From Tillus elongatus (Eukaryota; Arthropoda; Insecta; Coleoptera; Cleridae), in the NCBI GenBank assembly GCA_964006375.1, contig OZ023262.1, forward strand, positions 199,106,778 to 199,170,777: a stretch of DNA of 64,000 nt, given 5' to 3'. Position 1 is the first letter of the stretch. Each line of letters begins with the position of its first letter. A program made the position numbers and the translations under genes. Of the stretch, positions 37,713-49,580 are shown one piece after another. The notes under the pieces are model-generated. The model made no database searches. It worked only from the letters and a program-made list of their open reading frames with translations, and had not been told where the DNA came from.

Positions 37713-39559
37713 CAATAAAAACAAAATCTAAAGGATTTGATGGTGTGAGTATCGACATGATTAATCTATGTCTCCCAGAAATTCTCCCTCAGCTGCTTTA
37801 TCTTGTAAACTTTTCCATTGAGACAAAGTGCTTTCCCAAAGTTTGGAAAGTTGCAAGGGTTTTCATGTTTCCAAAAGGAAACAATCCAACTGAGTTTAAT
37901 CATTTAAGGCCTATAAGCATTTTCCCAGTTCTTTCAAAGTTATTGGAGAAAGTGATGTCCTAGCAAATAACTGCTTACCTTGGGGACAACATCTTGCCAA
38001 ATCTACAGTCCGGATTTGTTAGAGGCAGGTCCACCACAACAGCATTAGCAAATATTAGTGATGACATCCTCACAGATAACGATAAAAATCAAGTTACAGC
38101 TTTGGTATTGCTAGACTACAGTAAAGCTTTTGATACGATCAGTCATTAACTATTGTGCCTGAAGTTAAAATATATTGGTTTCAATCATGACGCCGTTCAG
38201 TTTATAGAGAGTTACTTTTCAGATAGGGCATAGAGGGTTGTCTGCGGATCGGATTTATCGAATTCTTTGAGTTTATTAAAAGGAGTTCCACAGGGCTCTA
38301 TCTTAGGCCCCCTTTTATTCAATATTTATACGTTTGATTTTCAAGAACAAATAATTTCGAGCAAAGTACACTTCTATGTCGATGATACCCAGCTTTACAA
38401 ATACTTTCCTGTCAAAAATGGCTTAGACGCTATAGCAAGTTTAAATACAGACCTTGATAGGTTAGTCACGACAGCAAAGAAGCATGATCTTGCGATAAAT
38501 GTCAATAAGTGTTGCGCACTTTATTTTGGCAGGAAGGTCAGTAGGAATAGGGTTTGTTCTCAAAATAGTGATATTTTAATAGATGGGAGTCGCTTGGAAG
38601 CAAAACAATCTGCAAAGAATCTTGGTCTCATAATAGATAACAATTTAAAATTTTCTGACCACGTCACTAATCTTCGTAGAGTTAGCTTTGGCCTATTGAA
38701 ATCTTTTTATAGCCACCGAAATTGCCTTCCAGTAAAAGTAAAAGCTCTGCTGGTAAACTCGATGATTCTCTCGCGCTTTAACCATGCTGATGTTGTGTAT
38801 GGACCTACCCTTGGCAGTTGGGATCGGCAAAGAGTAGAAAAGGTTCAGAAGTCATGTTTACGGTTCATCTTTATTCTAAAAAGAACAGATCGTGTTTCTT
38901 ATAAGTTAAAAGAATTAGATTGGCTGAATATGAAGAATCGCTGGAAAGTACATCTTCTTTGCTTGACTCACAAGATTGTCCTCGGGGAGGGGCCTGATTA
39001 CCTACATCAGAAGCTCTGTTGTCGGAGACAAATACATTCGCTCAATACAAGACTTTATCACTTGTTTGCCATACCTAAATATTATACGAGTCAATATGGG
39101 AGCTCTTTTCCTATGTTGCACCCCATCTGTATAATAAAATACCTTTTGAACATACTTTATGTTCTCTGCCAGGGTTTCGGAGATATGTTACAGATTTTTA
39201 TAAAAATAGTCAGTTTGCGTAGTGTAGTTATAGTAAATCATATTCATATTTAAGAATTACTTTCGTTCAGCTAAATTTAAGTTGCACAATTGTCAATGTT
39301 TTTTGTTACATTGTTTTGTTGTTGCTTTGGATACTAAGGCATTTATAATTTGTTTATTTTGTAATTCCTACACTTTAAATTATCTTTTAAGGGTTGCGTG
39401 GTGGTGGTGGAGGTATTTATGACCTTGGAACAGAATTCCATCAGCCACAGACTTTTGCTATTTTATATACACAAATATATACAAATACCTTAATAATCTA
39501 GTAGATAGAATTATGTTACCCATATACAAATATACAATATCTAAACTTATTTATACATA

Positions 39560-39750
39560 TAACAATTTTTGCTTTCTTTTTCTTTTTTTTTCCTCTTATT
39601 TCTTTTTTTTCTCTCCTTTTTTTCTTTTCTTTAATATTGTTTTTACTTGTTTTTAAAATTATTCTTGTTTTTTTCCTCTTTTTTTTCTTTTTTTTAAATT
39701 TTTTTTTTCTCTTTTTTATTTTTTTAATTTTTTTTTAATTTTTTTTTCCA
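39560..39750 (+). repeat. T-rich polypyrimidine tract
   Basis: About 190 bp of almost pure T with scattered C and A within the 3' untranslated region of the LINE. Confidence 0.8.
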
Positions 39751-40014
39751 AATCATGTATACGGGATAGACAGGGACACACTTTTGCGTCCAAGGCCCTT
39801 CAGGACGACTTCAGACAAACTGACTGGACCACGGATAACAACAAAGGTTTACAAAGGTGCAGAGACAAAGGATCACTTAAAAACTAATAATTACAAATTT
39901 CTGTTCCACTATTGCTATATTTACATATTATTTCCTATATTTATACTAACCTACCAAGTAGTTTTCAGTTGTGTATATTTACATGTGGGCTACATTGAAT
40001 ACAATAAAGAAAAA

Positions 40015-40180
40015 AGGAAAATATATACATATATACACATATATACACACATATACACATACATACCACATTGATACACACACCACACACACACGCATGC
40101 GCGCGCGCACACACACGTACTCTCCTACACACACACGCGTAAACGCACACACGTCCACGCATATATACACGTACACAAAT
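40015..40180 (+). repeat. CA-rich imperfect microsatellite
   Basis: ACATATATACACACAT then CACACACGCATGCGCGCGCG-type sequence. Alternating purine-pyrimidine, all frames open because stops are rare in it. No gene. Confidence 0.85.
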
Positions 40181-40484
40181 TATATACAAATGCAAATGGT
40201 TTTTTTTTATAATTCTAATTTTATATCTCAAAAAAGTTTACAGAGAGCAGTGATTATTGTTTTTGCGTTGACAGCAAGTATTTGGTGTAAAGTAAAGGGC
40301 ATTTTTATTCTATCCCCATATTTACAAATTTCCAACAGTAAATTACCTTTAGCTTCTTGTGTTAGGGGACACACAAAAATTATGTGATTTATATCCGCTA
40401 AGCTCTCTTTTAAGGGTTAAGTGGAAGAAAATTGTAAAATTAACTTCGCCCTAATAAAGACCTCTTATTATTATTAAAAAAAAG

Positions 40485-40790
40485 TACATGACGTTAGTAT
40501 TCGATACGATTTAGATATATAACTAAGCAAAACTAAATTTCTTGTGGTCACCAAAACCTCAAACCCTAACATACAACTGATAGTGAACAACCAGAGTGTA
40601 GCGATAAAAATATCTGGGGACATTAAGGCTGCGATATTCTAGACGAAGAAGTACCTCCAACCGAGATAGAAAATATTATTCTGATAGGTGCTGCTGAAGA
40701 TTAGTGAAGGTCTTGAACTAGCGATTTTCTTCAAAACTGTATTATTCTATCGAACGTTTTACTAACTTCAACTACTTCTCAGCAGGTGGC
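40485..40790 (+). pseudogene. RTE-like LINE, third segment
   Basis: Resumes after the nested LINE with SKTKFLVVTKTSNPNIQLIV (near 40525-40585), the post-palm segment that follows the catalytic box in this family. The signal fades after about 40790. Confidence 0.55.
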
Positions 40791-41265
40791 ATCACATTCG
40801 GCTTTTGTTGTGCAAAGAGCTTGGAATATTTTTTCGTCCGTAGAAAAGCGGTGTTGTCAGTTGTCTACTCTTTTGTTTACATACCAAGCTTAGGGCGCGG
40901 GAGGTTGAAGAGCGGAGGGTGGGGAAGATACAAATTATATTGTTACCTATGCCTTTAGACGAACTTGGGACAGACAATACTTGTAAGATTTCTAAGCGGT
41001 CGAAACTCGAATGAATGGAGCGTCGATTCGTCACGTTGTGGATTTTGAAGTCATCCAATCTTATACAGAATCACTGTGTTCCCGCAAATCTTTATAAAAA
41101 TATTTGATTATGAAGATCAGGCTTTTAAACTCCCAACATGTCTTCAAACGGACGCAAATTAATTTTGATTAAACTCCGACATATTAGCTTAATTGGACCA
41201 ATTAAAAAAAATATTGCTGAAAATTGTAAATGTATTTTGGTGAAGTTTCGTTTATTTATTGGCTT
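40791..41265. other. No recognisable gene
   Basis: May include the 3' untranslated part of the RTE-like LINE (GGGCGCGGGAGGTTGAAGAG at 40893-40912). A minus-strand frame at 40792-41058 has no known features. Confidence 0.4.
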
Positions 41266-41269
41266 TCAT

Positions 41270-41390
41270 ATACTTTTGTGTACCAAAATTTAAGTTTCTA
41301 GGTTAATGGAAAATTGAGTTATAAAAATGTACAAGCTTTTAATGAAATTTGACTACCATAAGGCACTGGCTGTGTCCGGACTTTAATATT
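41270..41390 (+). repeat. (TA)n-core repeat, 3' end fragment
   Basis: ACCAAAATTTAAGTTTCTAG ... GACTACCATAAGGCACTGGC then TGTGTCCGGACTTT, a diverged family terminus. Confidence 0.65.
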
Positions 41391-41509
41391 ACTCTGTCAC
41401 TTTATTAAAAAACGAGTACTGCTTTGGAGATAATATGTTTTAAAAAAATCCTGAAATTTATCCTACAAAAATAGTATTGTATTTTATTTCTTTACCATCT
41501 GCCTATTTC

Positions 41510-41690
41510 AGGGACTATGTCCAGTCACCGACGCCAGACATACGTTTTGTCTCTATAAGTTTGTACGCAGGGTAGGGATGTTTACCATGCCTAACATCGC
41601 GTGGTGCACGAGACCGACATCTTAGCGGCCTTTCTGAAAAGCGGGTGCAGGCATACAACTTGCTCAAGCACAATGCCATTGTCACGGCAA
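41510..41690 (-). mobile_element. SINE copy (7957 family), truncated
   Basis: The minus strand shares CTGGCGTCGGTGACTGGACA, the GTAGGGATG-type block in inverse, and GCAAGTTGTATGCCTGC with the copies at 7957 and 57465. The tRNA head is missing. Confidence 0.65.
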
Positions 41691-41929
41691 TTGTTATGTT
41701 TTAATATGTACCGAATTAATAATTATTTATAATTTTATATTTTATCCATTTGAAAATTGCCATGACCAACTGTTTGGTGATAGGTAACAATTTTATACAA
41801 GTAATATAAATTCAATGTAGGGACTTAATTATTAATTCATATATTTTTTGACTCAAGGCGATATCTCAATCTTTTTGGTCGTGAATTAGGAATCTATTTT
41901 TTGTTAAAATTCAATTTATTTTTATATAA

Positions 41930-42240
41930 ATATAAAAATTTTTGACCCAAAAAGATCAAGAAATGCCAGAAAATTACTTTAAAAACTTTGTAACTTTTCG
42001 TCTTAAAACGTCACAATCGCGGTGTGAAACTTTTAGACAAAGAACCTGAAACGAATATGAGTTATGCAGAATAAATGCCGTAATAATTATCTCATACAAA
42101 GCCTAAGTTTCAGCTTTAACAGTCACTATCCTAACCAAATTTGATGCATGCTTTCATTGAAAATACATATTTGCCATTAAAAACATCTTTATAACAATTC
42201 ACTATCATAACGCACTTGCTGCGTCCACACTTTTATAATT
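41930..42240 (+). repeat. (TA)n-core repeat, right half
   Basis: AAAACGTCACAATCGCGG ... CACTATCATAACGCACTTGC then TGCGTCCACACTTTT. No TA tract. Confidence 0.65.
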
Positions 42241-42617
42241 CCGAACCATCTGGAATTAAATAAATAAACACATAAGTACGTTTGTACATGGGGTAACAAG
42301 GTCACCCCTGGTATCATTGTCCATTACTTTTGTATTTATAAACACCACAAAAACACAATCCATATTGCCTAGTGAAATAACCAGTTATACAATAAACTAT
42401 ACCTATATTCGGGCTTATTATGCACAAAAATCCTTGTTTCGACATATCAAAGCCGATTAATGTTATGCTTACTTTTGTTTATAGCAAAAATCATATCAAA
42501 ACTTATTCAAAATCTCGTTTATAAAACAGTCACAGTTAATATTGCCACGTTCTACGCAACAATAGTCAGTCTGCATATTGAAGAGGGCAGCACTAGGAAT
42601 GACGCACATTAACGCGG

Positions 42618-43284
<667 letters not shown>

Positions 43285-43423
43285 CTAATTATGGGGATGA
43301 CCTGATTGCCTCGAGTAGCGTCATAGCTCCGGCCTTCCTCATGTTAATATGATATCTTCTGAGTTCTATTACAAATATCAAGAAATTCTTTAATTTAATG
43401 GAGCGTTTCGATAACGATGACCA

Positions 43424-43620
43424 TTACCCACTAAGCATAGTAAGTTATAAATGCTTTCTGCAAAGTTCCATAAGTTATTACGAAATAAGTTAATATTGTA
43501 AATTTTAAGGCAGATTGTCCCCCGAAACCCGTTAAAATTTCGCGCCCCCGATTTATGTGAAATAACTAAATAGAAACAACCGGTTTTCAATACCATGTAT
43601 TAGTATTAGTTATAAAAAAT
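43424..43620 (+). repeat. CACTA-type terminal fragment
   Basis: CACTAAGCATAGTAAGTTAT (43429-43448) resembles the termini at 14910, 18000 and 28618 (CACTRAGCAWGGTAA). Only one end is identified. Confidence 0.5.
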
Positions 43621-44129
43621 AATTATTGCAAACTTGCCTGCTTACAACCTCAATAATATAACAGTGCATTACGAATATATTTTTTAAATATTACAAAAAA
43701 TTGAGAGGGTTTTGCTTGGCCTAGGCTTGAACAAAAACATTTACAACGGCATCAAAGTTTATTTCGTTCAGAAGTTTATTTTTTATGCACATTATTGCTA
43801 AAGCGTCTAACTTTTGGTGGGATAAAATTGATATACAATAGTTTTCGACCCTTTAATGGCGAAAATGATATCTCTTACATACAATTCGTAACAGCTTTAC
43901 AAGTGAAAATTCTTAGCATAATTATTAAGTTCGCAAAAACGTCGTCAATATTTTGGCCCATTTGATGACAAACCAAGATTTTCTATTTGTACAGAACAGG
44001 GACAAGGGTTATAAGGTAAATGGAGACTTGGCTATAAGGAGCTTGAATGTATGACCAGTTGCAAGAATAACACCACCAAGTGGTTTCTAAACAAGATTTG
44101 ATTTTATTAAAAATATAATGAACTATATA

Positions 44130-45265
44130 ATAATAATATAATAAGTTTATTTCAATATAGGAAATCCTAATACATGCAAACAAATCAACATTTAATCATA
44201 CAAGTGCTCTCAACATCAATAACTGAAAAAGTTTCCTCCTAAACAAACCCAATGTACCACAATTTATTAAATCATCAGGTAAGCTGTTAAACTCGCTGAT
44301 ACCTCTAAAAAGCACTGACTTCATTGCTCCGCTTGTATAGGTTCTATATACGTGCAGACCATCAGCACCCCTTGTATTATATTGGTGAATGTCTCTGTTA
44401 AAAATCAGAAATGAATCGAAATAGGCTGGTAACAGATTCTTCGCAAGTTTAAAAACAAATATCATCGTTAAATAGTACAGTCTATCTGCAACGCATTGCC
44501 AGTTCAAAGTCGCTAGCATCAATTTTATAGTGTATATCTGCTCACTTTTAAGACAATTCGCATTCCACGATTCTGCAGTTTCTGTAACACATTCAGATCC
44601 ATCACGTGAAGCAAGGTAGCACAGTAATCAAAATGAGGTTGTAACAGTGTGTGATACACCGTGATACTAGCGTACACTGACAAATTGTGACTGAGTCTGC
44701 TGAACAAAAATATTTTTTTCCTTATTTTCTTGCTTATGTACTCAGAGTGACTCTTAAAGCTAAGTGCCTCATCTAAAACAAAACTAAAATATTTCATTTC
44801 TTTTACAAATTCCATCCTCTTGTTTTCAATCATCAAAGTTACATTATTACAATGTATCTTCTTCAGCCTATACTTACTACCCAATAACATAGCTTTTGTT
44901 TTGTTCGCATTCAACCCCAGTCGGTTCACATGCAGGTATGAAGCAAACCTATCAAGAACTTCATTCATCCTTGTAACCATATTTGCAACATTGTCTCCAG
45001 TACAGGCAATCAATGTGTCATCAGCAAACAAACTTATATGTTCAAAATCTCCACTGAAATTAATATCATTCATGTAAATGATAAAAAGTAGGGGTCCGAG
45101 TATACTCCTCTGAGGAACTCCAGTGCAGCACACCACCTCATCTGATATTTCTTTCTCTAATCTGGTCCTCTGTGCCCTGCCCGTCAATTATTGCCTCAGC
45201 CATCCTAGGACATTTCCACCAATACCATAATATGCCAGCTTCCGCAGAAGAATATCCCTGTCGAT
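44130..45265 (-). pseudogene. CR1/jockey-like LINE RT, minus strand
   Basis: The minus strand begins near 45265 with a DRDILLRKLAYYGI-like segment in broken frames. Then comes an open 220-residue stretch (45187-44525) with GVPQRSILGPLLFIIYMNDI, the catalytic box LFADDTLIA and a LGLNANKTKAMLLGSKY segment. A stop at the 44525 boundary separates the C-terminal domain (44522-44196) with YNTRGADG and FRGISEFNSLPDDL. 5' truncated; at least two disabling breaks. The residues of the catalytic box are intact. Confidence 0.8.
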
Positions 45266-46074
45266 TGCACTTTATATTTCTCCTTCTCAATTACTATATG
45301 TACAAGTAATATTAAAATTGGGAAGAAATACTTAGTCCTAAAACAATTGGTATATTTACATGTTATTATTAAAGTTACTTTATTTAATTTATTCAACAAC
45401 AGTTTTATATTTGCTGATTTACGGCGTTTGCAGATTTCCGCTGGAAAACACACTGGAGGAAGGTGCCGACATAGGAATTTCTGTGTTTACTTGAATTAAA
45501 GGTCGGTTGCAAATTAAGCTTGTTACAGCAAAACATCGTGGTATTGAACTGCCACAGGTGTTTGAGTAGGTCACATAGAACAGCTGGATTCTTCTGAATT
45601 CTTAGCATTCTGAGACAAATTAGAATGCTCGATTGCAAACTGAGATTAAGAAGTGAATAATATATTAATGAATTATTGTTCATGTCTGAACATCTTGGCA
45701 TCTTCTTGTTTGGTGGAAGCTGAGGCTTCGGTCTCGTGATGACCATTTAAATTAGTTTCAAGCTAATGATAAAATTGCTGATTATGTAAATACTTTATAT
45801 AAATGACTTATATGAAAAGAGTAAAATTAAATTGATAATGAATAAGAGATGAGATTGTTCTTGTTCATGCTTGAACACTATTTGAAGGATCTCGGCTTCT
45901 GATTGGGCATCAATGTCATTTTTATAAATGCTTGCCAAAGCTGCACATTTGTCTCTGATTTTGACCGTACTAATAACTGATAATTGATTTAAAAATCCAT
46001 CTCACGTCTCCTCAAAAATTCCGTTTTGGGTTTGTCTATCAATGAAAGAAAAAACTGAATGCGAAAATTATCGC

Positions 46075-46139
<65 letters not shown>

Positions 46140-47323
46140 TATAATGGGAAGGTAAACATCCACACATAAACACACTTTTAAACAACCCATACAAAACCTA
46201 AACAAACAACAAAAACCTACTCTTGGATGTATAATGTCTAGGCGGTGAATGATTAAAGTCCATGAACTGCTAGTCTGTTTGTGAAATTTTACAGGCATAT
46301 CATAAGACCTGCTATAAAAATTTAAATCAAAATTGATTCCCAAAATACGACATATATATGGGTTAAAAGAAGGCAAAGCAAGTGTAAATGAGGTTGTAGA
46401 AATTGTTTAAATAGTTTAAAGGTGTTATTGTTGCTAGTTTCAACAATATTAAGAAGTGAAAGTTGTATCAAGGACGGAAAATAGACTGCTAGTAAATGAT
46501 ATGACATATTTCTAATAAGATACAAAGACTATAAAGCTAGATAATGTGAATATATGGACAGTACGGACTGCATAAGTAGTTTTAGGAAATTTAAGATGTT
46601 ATTGTTTATTAGAATTAAGAATATTAAGATGTAAGGATATTGTTTGCTAATTTTAAGAAATGTCATGTCATAACCTAGATATAAGTCAGCCTGTTAGTTA
46701 GGAAAATGTCAAACTGACAATGAAATTTTAGTATAGGTTAATGAATCAATCAAACTAAAGTCAAAAGGGAACAACAATGAAAATTATGTATCCTGGGAAA
46801 TTATCGAGAGCAGGATGACTGTAGATATTTGTTTTGATAAAAGATTTTTAAAAGGCGGCCAAAGGACAGAAATTAACTAGGTAACGGTCGCGATAGAAAA
46901 TAACAATAAATAGATTGAACTTTTGATAGGAAAAAGAAACAGCTAAAAATTTTTGGGAGAAAAAAAATTTAGATTGAAAACATGTATAGGAGTTTAGATT
47001 GGAATTTTGTTTGGTGAAGCAAGTAAACAGTCAACGGGAGTCACTGGCTGTGAGTAAGAAAAGCAATAACTCATACCTTATTTGTGTGATATATCCACCG
47101 CTCAGGAGAGTATCGCACAAATTATCAAAGCTTTTAATAAGTAAATAAACGTAGGACCAGAAATTTGAAGTAACCATATTTATTTTCATTCGACGGTCGA
47201 TAATATCAAGATGTCTGTAGAGCCGGCCATCTCTCGATACTAACGTCCACTAAGAGCACCAGCGCCAACGAATAGTTAAATCCACTGACTACCTCGTTTA
47301 AATTTCACGTTCACTTAGGCAAG
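45266..47323. other. No recognisable gene
   Basis: AT-rich sequence with a (TA)n tract at 46077-46137. Open frames on the minus strand (45405-45746, 46068-46376) have no known domains. This is the left genomic flank of the Polinton-like element. Confidence 0.5.
46077..46137. repeat. (TA)n microsatellite
   Basis: About 60 bp of TA; flanks not assigned to the (TA)n-core family. Confidence 0.95.
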
Positions 47324-47329
47324 CAAATT
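47324..47329 (+). other. Target-site duplication (left), CAAATT
   Basis: CAAATT immediately precedes the AGTAGATAGT terminus and is repeated exactly after the right terminus at 56823-56828. Six base pairs is the duplication length characteristic of Polinton integration. Confidence 0.9.
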
Positions 47330-47900
47330 AGTAGATAGTCAGGCACCTGGGCTCACCCCCTCCACTTTTTTTCTGCGCATGCGCGTGACGTCATGCGCAT
47401 GCGCTGACCTGTGACAGTTGACAGCTGACCTGTCAGTTTTGACAGGTGTCAATGTCACCTGACCTGACAGCTGTCAACGTCAGTTGTCACCTGACCTGAC
47501 AGGTGTCAATGTCAGTTGTCACCTGACCTGACAGTGTTGACAGATGTCAAATGTCACCTAACCTGTCATATGTCACATCTGTCACAAGCGTTCCAAGATG
47601 GCTGACCTGTAATAGACAGCTGCAACCCCTGGTTCTCTATGAAACTGACCTGAGATGACGTCACAAGCGTTCCAAGATGTCTGACCTGTGTCCATAGATA
47701 TCTACAAGTCAGGTTAGGTATTAACTGTCTTATGTCTGACCTGTGATGACGTCACAAGCGTTCCAAGATGTCTGACCTGTGTCCATGGATATCTACAAGT
47801 CAGGTCTCCATGTGTGTTTGTCGAATACCAGCTGTCTGATTGTTTATTGAGGTTATGTTCACACACGTGTTGATTACCATTCATCTGTTTGTTTATTAAG
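47330..47900 (+). repeat. Left terminal inverted repeat of the Polinton-like element
   Basis: It matches the reverse complement of roughly 56250-56822. From the tip inward it holds a C-rich CCCCCTCCAC block, GCGCATGCGC palindromes flanking TGACGTCA, and a run of TGACAGGTGTCAA/ACCTGACAG motifs. Two direct copies of a 55-60-bp block follow (about 47657-47715 and 47748-47806), each containing TGACGTCAC and AAGCGTTCCAAGATG, and then repeats of TTTATTAAGGTTATG. The arms differ by small indels and substitutions, so they are similar but not identical. Less regular inverted homology continues inward: the tRNA-like site and the iterons up to about 49465 have partners in the right arm. Confidence 0.85.
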
Positions 47901-48394
47901 GTTATGTTTGTATTTGTTATGTCGTCAACGTGCTATCTGTTTGTTTATTAAGGTTATGTATGTATTTGTTTATTAAGGTTATGTATGTATTTGTTTATTA
48001 AGGTTATGTTCGCACACGTGTTGATTACCAATCATCTGTTTGTTTATTAAGGTTATGTTTGTATTTGTTTATTAAGGACAGCTGTCTGTTGTTTATTGTG
48101 TTGTTAAGGTGTATTGAAGTTTGTTAGGGTATTTCGTTTTTGGCGGGAAATTTGAATTTGTTTGAAAATTTGTGTCTGTTGTGTCCAGAGATCTAACTCA
48201 TCGAGCTAGAGAATATTCTATTTGTAAAGTTGTAGAGTGGGAGAATATTCCCTAGCTCGAGGGGAGACATCTGTTGGACACAGTCATTCGGTTTAGCACA
48301 CACACATACATATATTAGGAAGATATATTGAGCGGGTAATTTGAAATTTAATTTTAATTTGAAATATTATTTTTGAAAGAAAAGCATTCGCCTG

Positions 48395-48482
48395 AAATTA
48401 GATTTGAATTAGATTCGAACCCCAACCATACAGCTTACTAAGATATGCAAACGCCCCTAAACCGATTATGCTAGCCAGACAC
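48395..48482 (-). other. tRNA-like A/B-box site in the left arm, facing outward
   Basis: Read on the minus strand, it has an A-box-like TAGCATAATCGG and, about 50 nt on, a near-perfect B box GGTTCGAATCT. A weak six-pair stem (GTTTGC/GTAAGC) lies between them where an anticodon stem would be. A TTTT run follows about 30 nt after the B box (48381-48384), as for a Pol III terminator. The right arm has a partner at 55937-56029. Pol III activity is inference. It could also be a captured SINE head. Confidence 0.5.
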
Positions 48483-48653
48483 ACGGTGAAAGTTTGTTCG
48501 CAGTGGTATATATAAAACAAAACCTGTTACATATGATAATTTAAAAACGAGTTTATCAGGCTGATGAGTGTGTGTGTGTGTGGGCAGGGGAGGTATCTCT
48601 ATTACATTCCAATTTGAATATATAATAGGTACGGTAATTTTTTAAAAACAATA

Positions 48654-48768
<115 letters not shown>

Positions 48769-49125
48769 ATAGTAAAAGATATTTTATAGTAAAAGATATT
48801 TAAAGACGTTCCAATTTACATATCTAATAAAAAATTCTAAAAACAAAAACGTTTGAAGCAAACTATCAATAACAAAACGTATTTACATGTAGATATGTTA
48901 ATGAATTTGTTTAATGGGGGTAATAAAACTGGAGACCTGGTTTTATGTATGCGTGTTTGTTTATGTTAGTGTTTTATATCACAGTGAATCTGAATTTATA
49001 TAGGGAGTGATCAAAAAAAACACAAGTAACAAAACTCGATTTAAAACATCAAACTAAACTTTGATATACGAGGATTGTTTGATAAGTATTGTTTGTATGC
49101 AAACATAAATAATATAATAGTATAC

Positions 49126-49465
49126 TTACATACAGCAAGAGACGTCATACATGTTTCACGGCTTAACACACACTGACGTCTGTTGAGGTCTTGAATGGGG
49201 GTCGTTATAGAAATAACACAGTTGTTTAATGACATCCACTTGAACCAAACAAAACATATAGACGCTGTTGTTGATTGTTAACACACACACACACACACGT
49301 CATGACAGCTCGAAGTCTTTGCTTAGACTGACAGAGCTGTGTAATAAAAGACAGACAGACAATTGATTGCCCAACAAGTATCATATAGAACCTTGTTTGA
49401 GCTTGTACAGCTGTTTAACAAACACGTCATGACAGCTCGAAGGCTTTGCTTAGACTGACAGACAG
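49126..49465. repeat. Subterminal iterons, left arm
   Basis: One block near 49126-49172 (core CAAGAGACGTCAT ... GTTTCACGGCTTAACACA) is the inverse of two direct copies in the right arm (55722-55770 and 56197-56245). A second block, CACGTCATGACAGCTCGAAG followed by TTTGCTTAGACTGACAGA, occurs twice here (about 49299-49335 and 49424-49460) and once inverted near 56060-56095. Repeats placed like this could be origin or packaging sites, but no function is shown by the sequence. Confidence 0.6.
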
Positions 49466-49527
49466 AAAGGGGTTAATAAAAATGCAACAAAATAAAAATA
49501 AAACAACTGTTTTACATACAATAAAAA

Positions 49528-49533
49528 TTTATT
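49528..49533 (-). terminator. Poly(A) signal downstream of the capsid gene
   Basis: TTTATT on the plus strand gives AATAAA on the minus strand, about 50 nt beyond the stop codon of the 49581-50786 gene. It is the only canonical signal close downstream, and may also serve a longer transcript from the penton gene. Confidence 0.5.
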
Positions 49534-49580
49534 AGGATTAATTAAGTTGTACATATTGATACATAAATGACATACTATTA

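Larger units (their letters stand above)
37713..40480 (+). pseudogene. CR1/jockey-like LINE inserted in the RTE-like LINE
   Basis: The RT starts in the fingers (SKGFDGVSIDMI, near 37730) and then has FNHLRPISIFPVLSKLLEKV (37890-37960) and LLDYSKAFDTISH (near 38110). A long open stretch, 38267-39253, begins with GVPQGSILGPLLFN and contains the catalytic box in the form FYVDDTQLY (near 38375). Internal stops at 37964 and 38146 make it defective, but the 328-residue C-terminal frame is well kept. 39260-40480 is 3' untranslated: T-rich, then CA-rich, ending CTCTTATTATTATTAAAAAA. Confidence 0.8.

Noticed and set aside
39965..40387. Overlapping open frames on both strands around 40 kb
   Set aside because: They follow the CA/TG-rich microsatellite of a LINE 3' untranslated region; residues are low complexity (THTHTH, VCVRAR).
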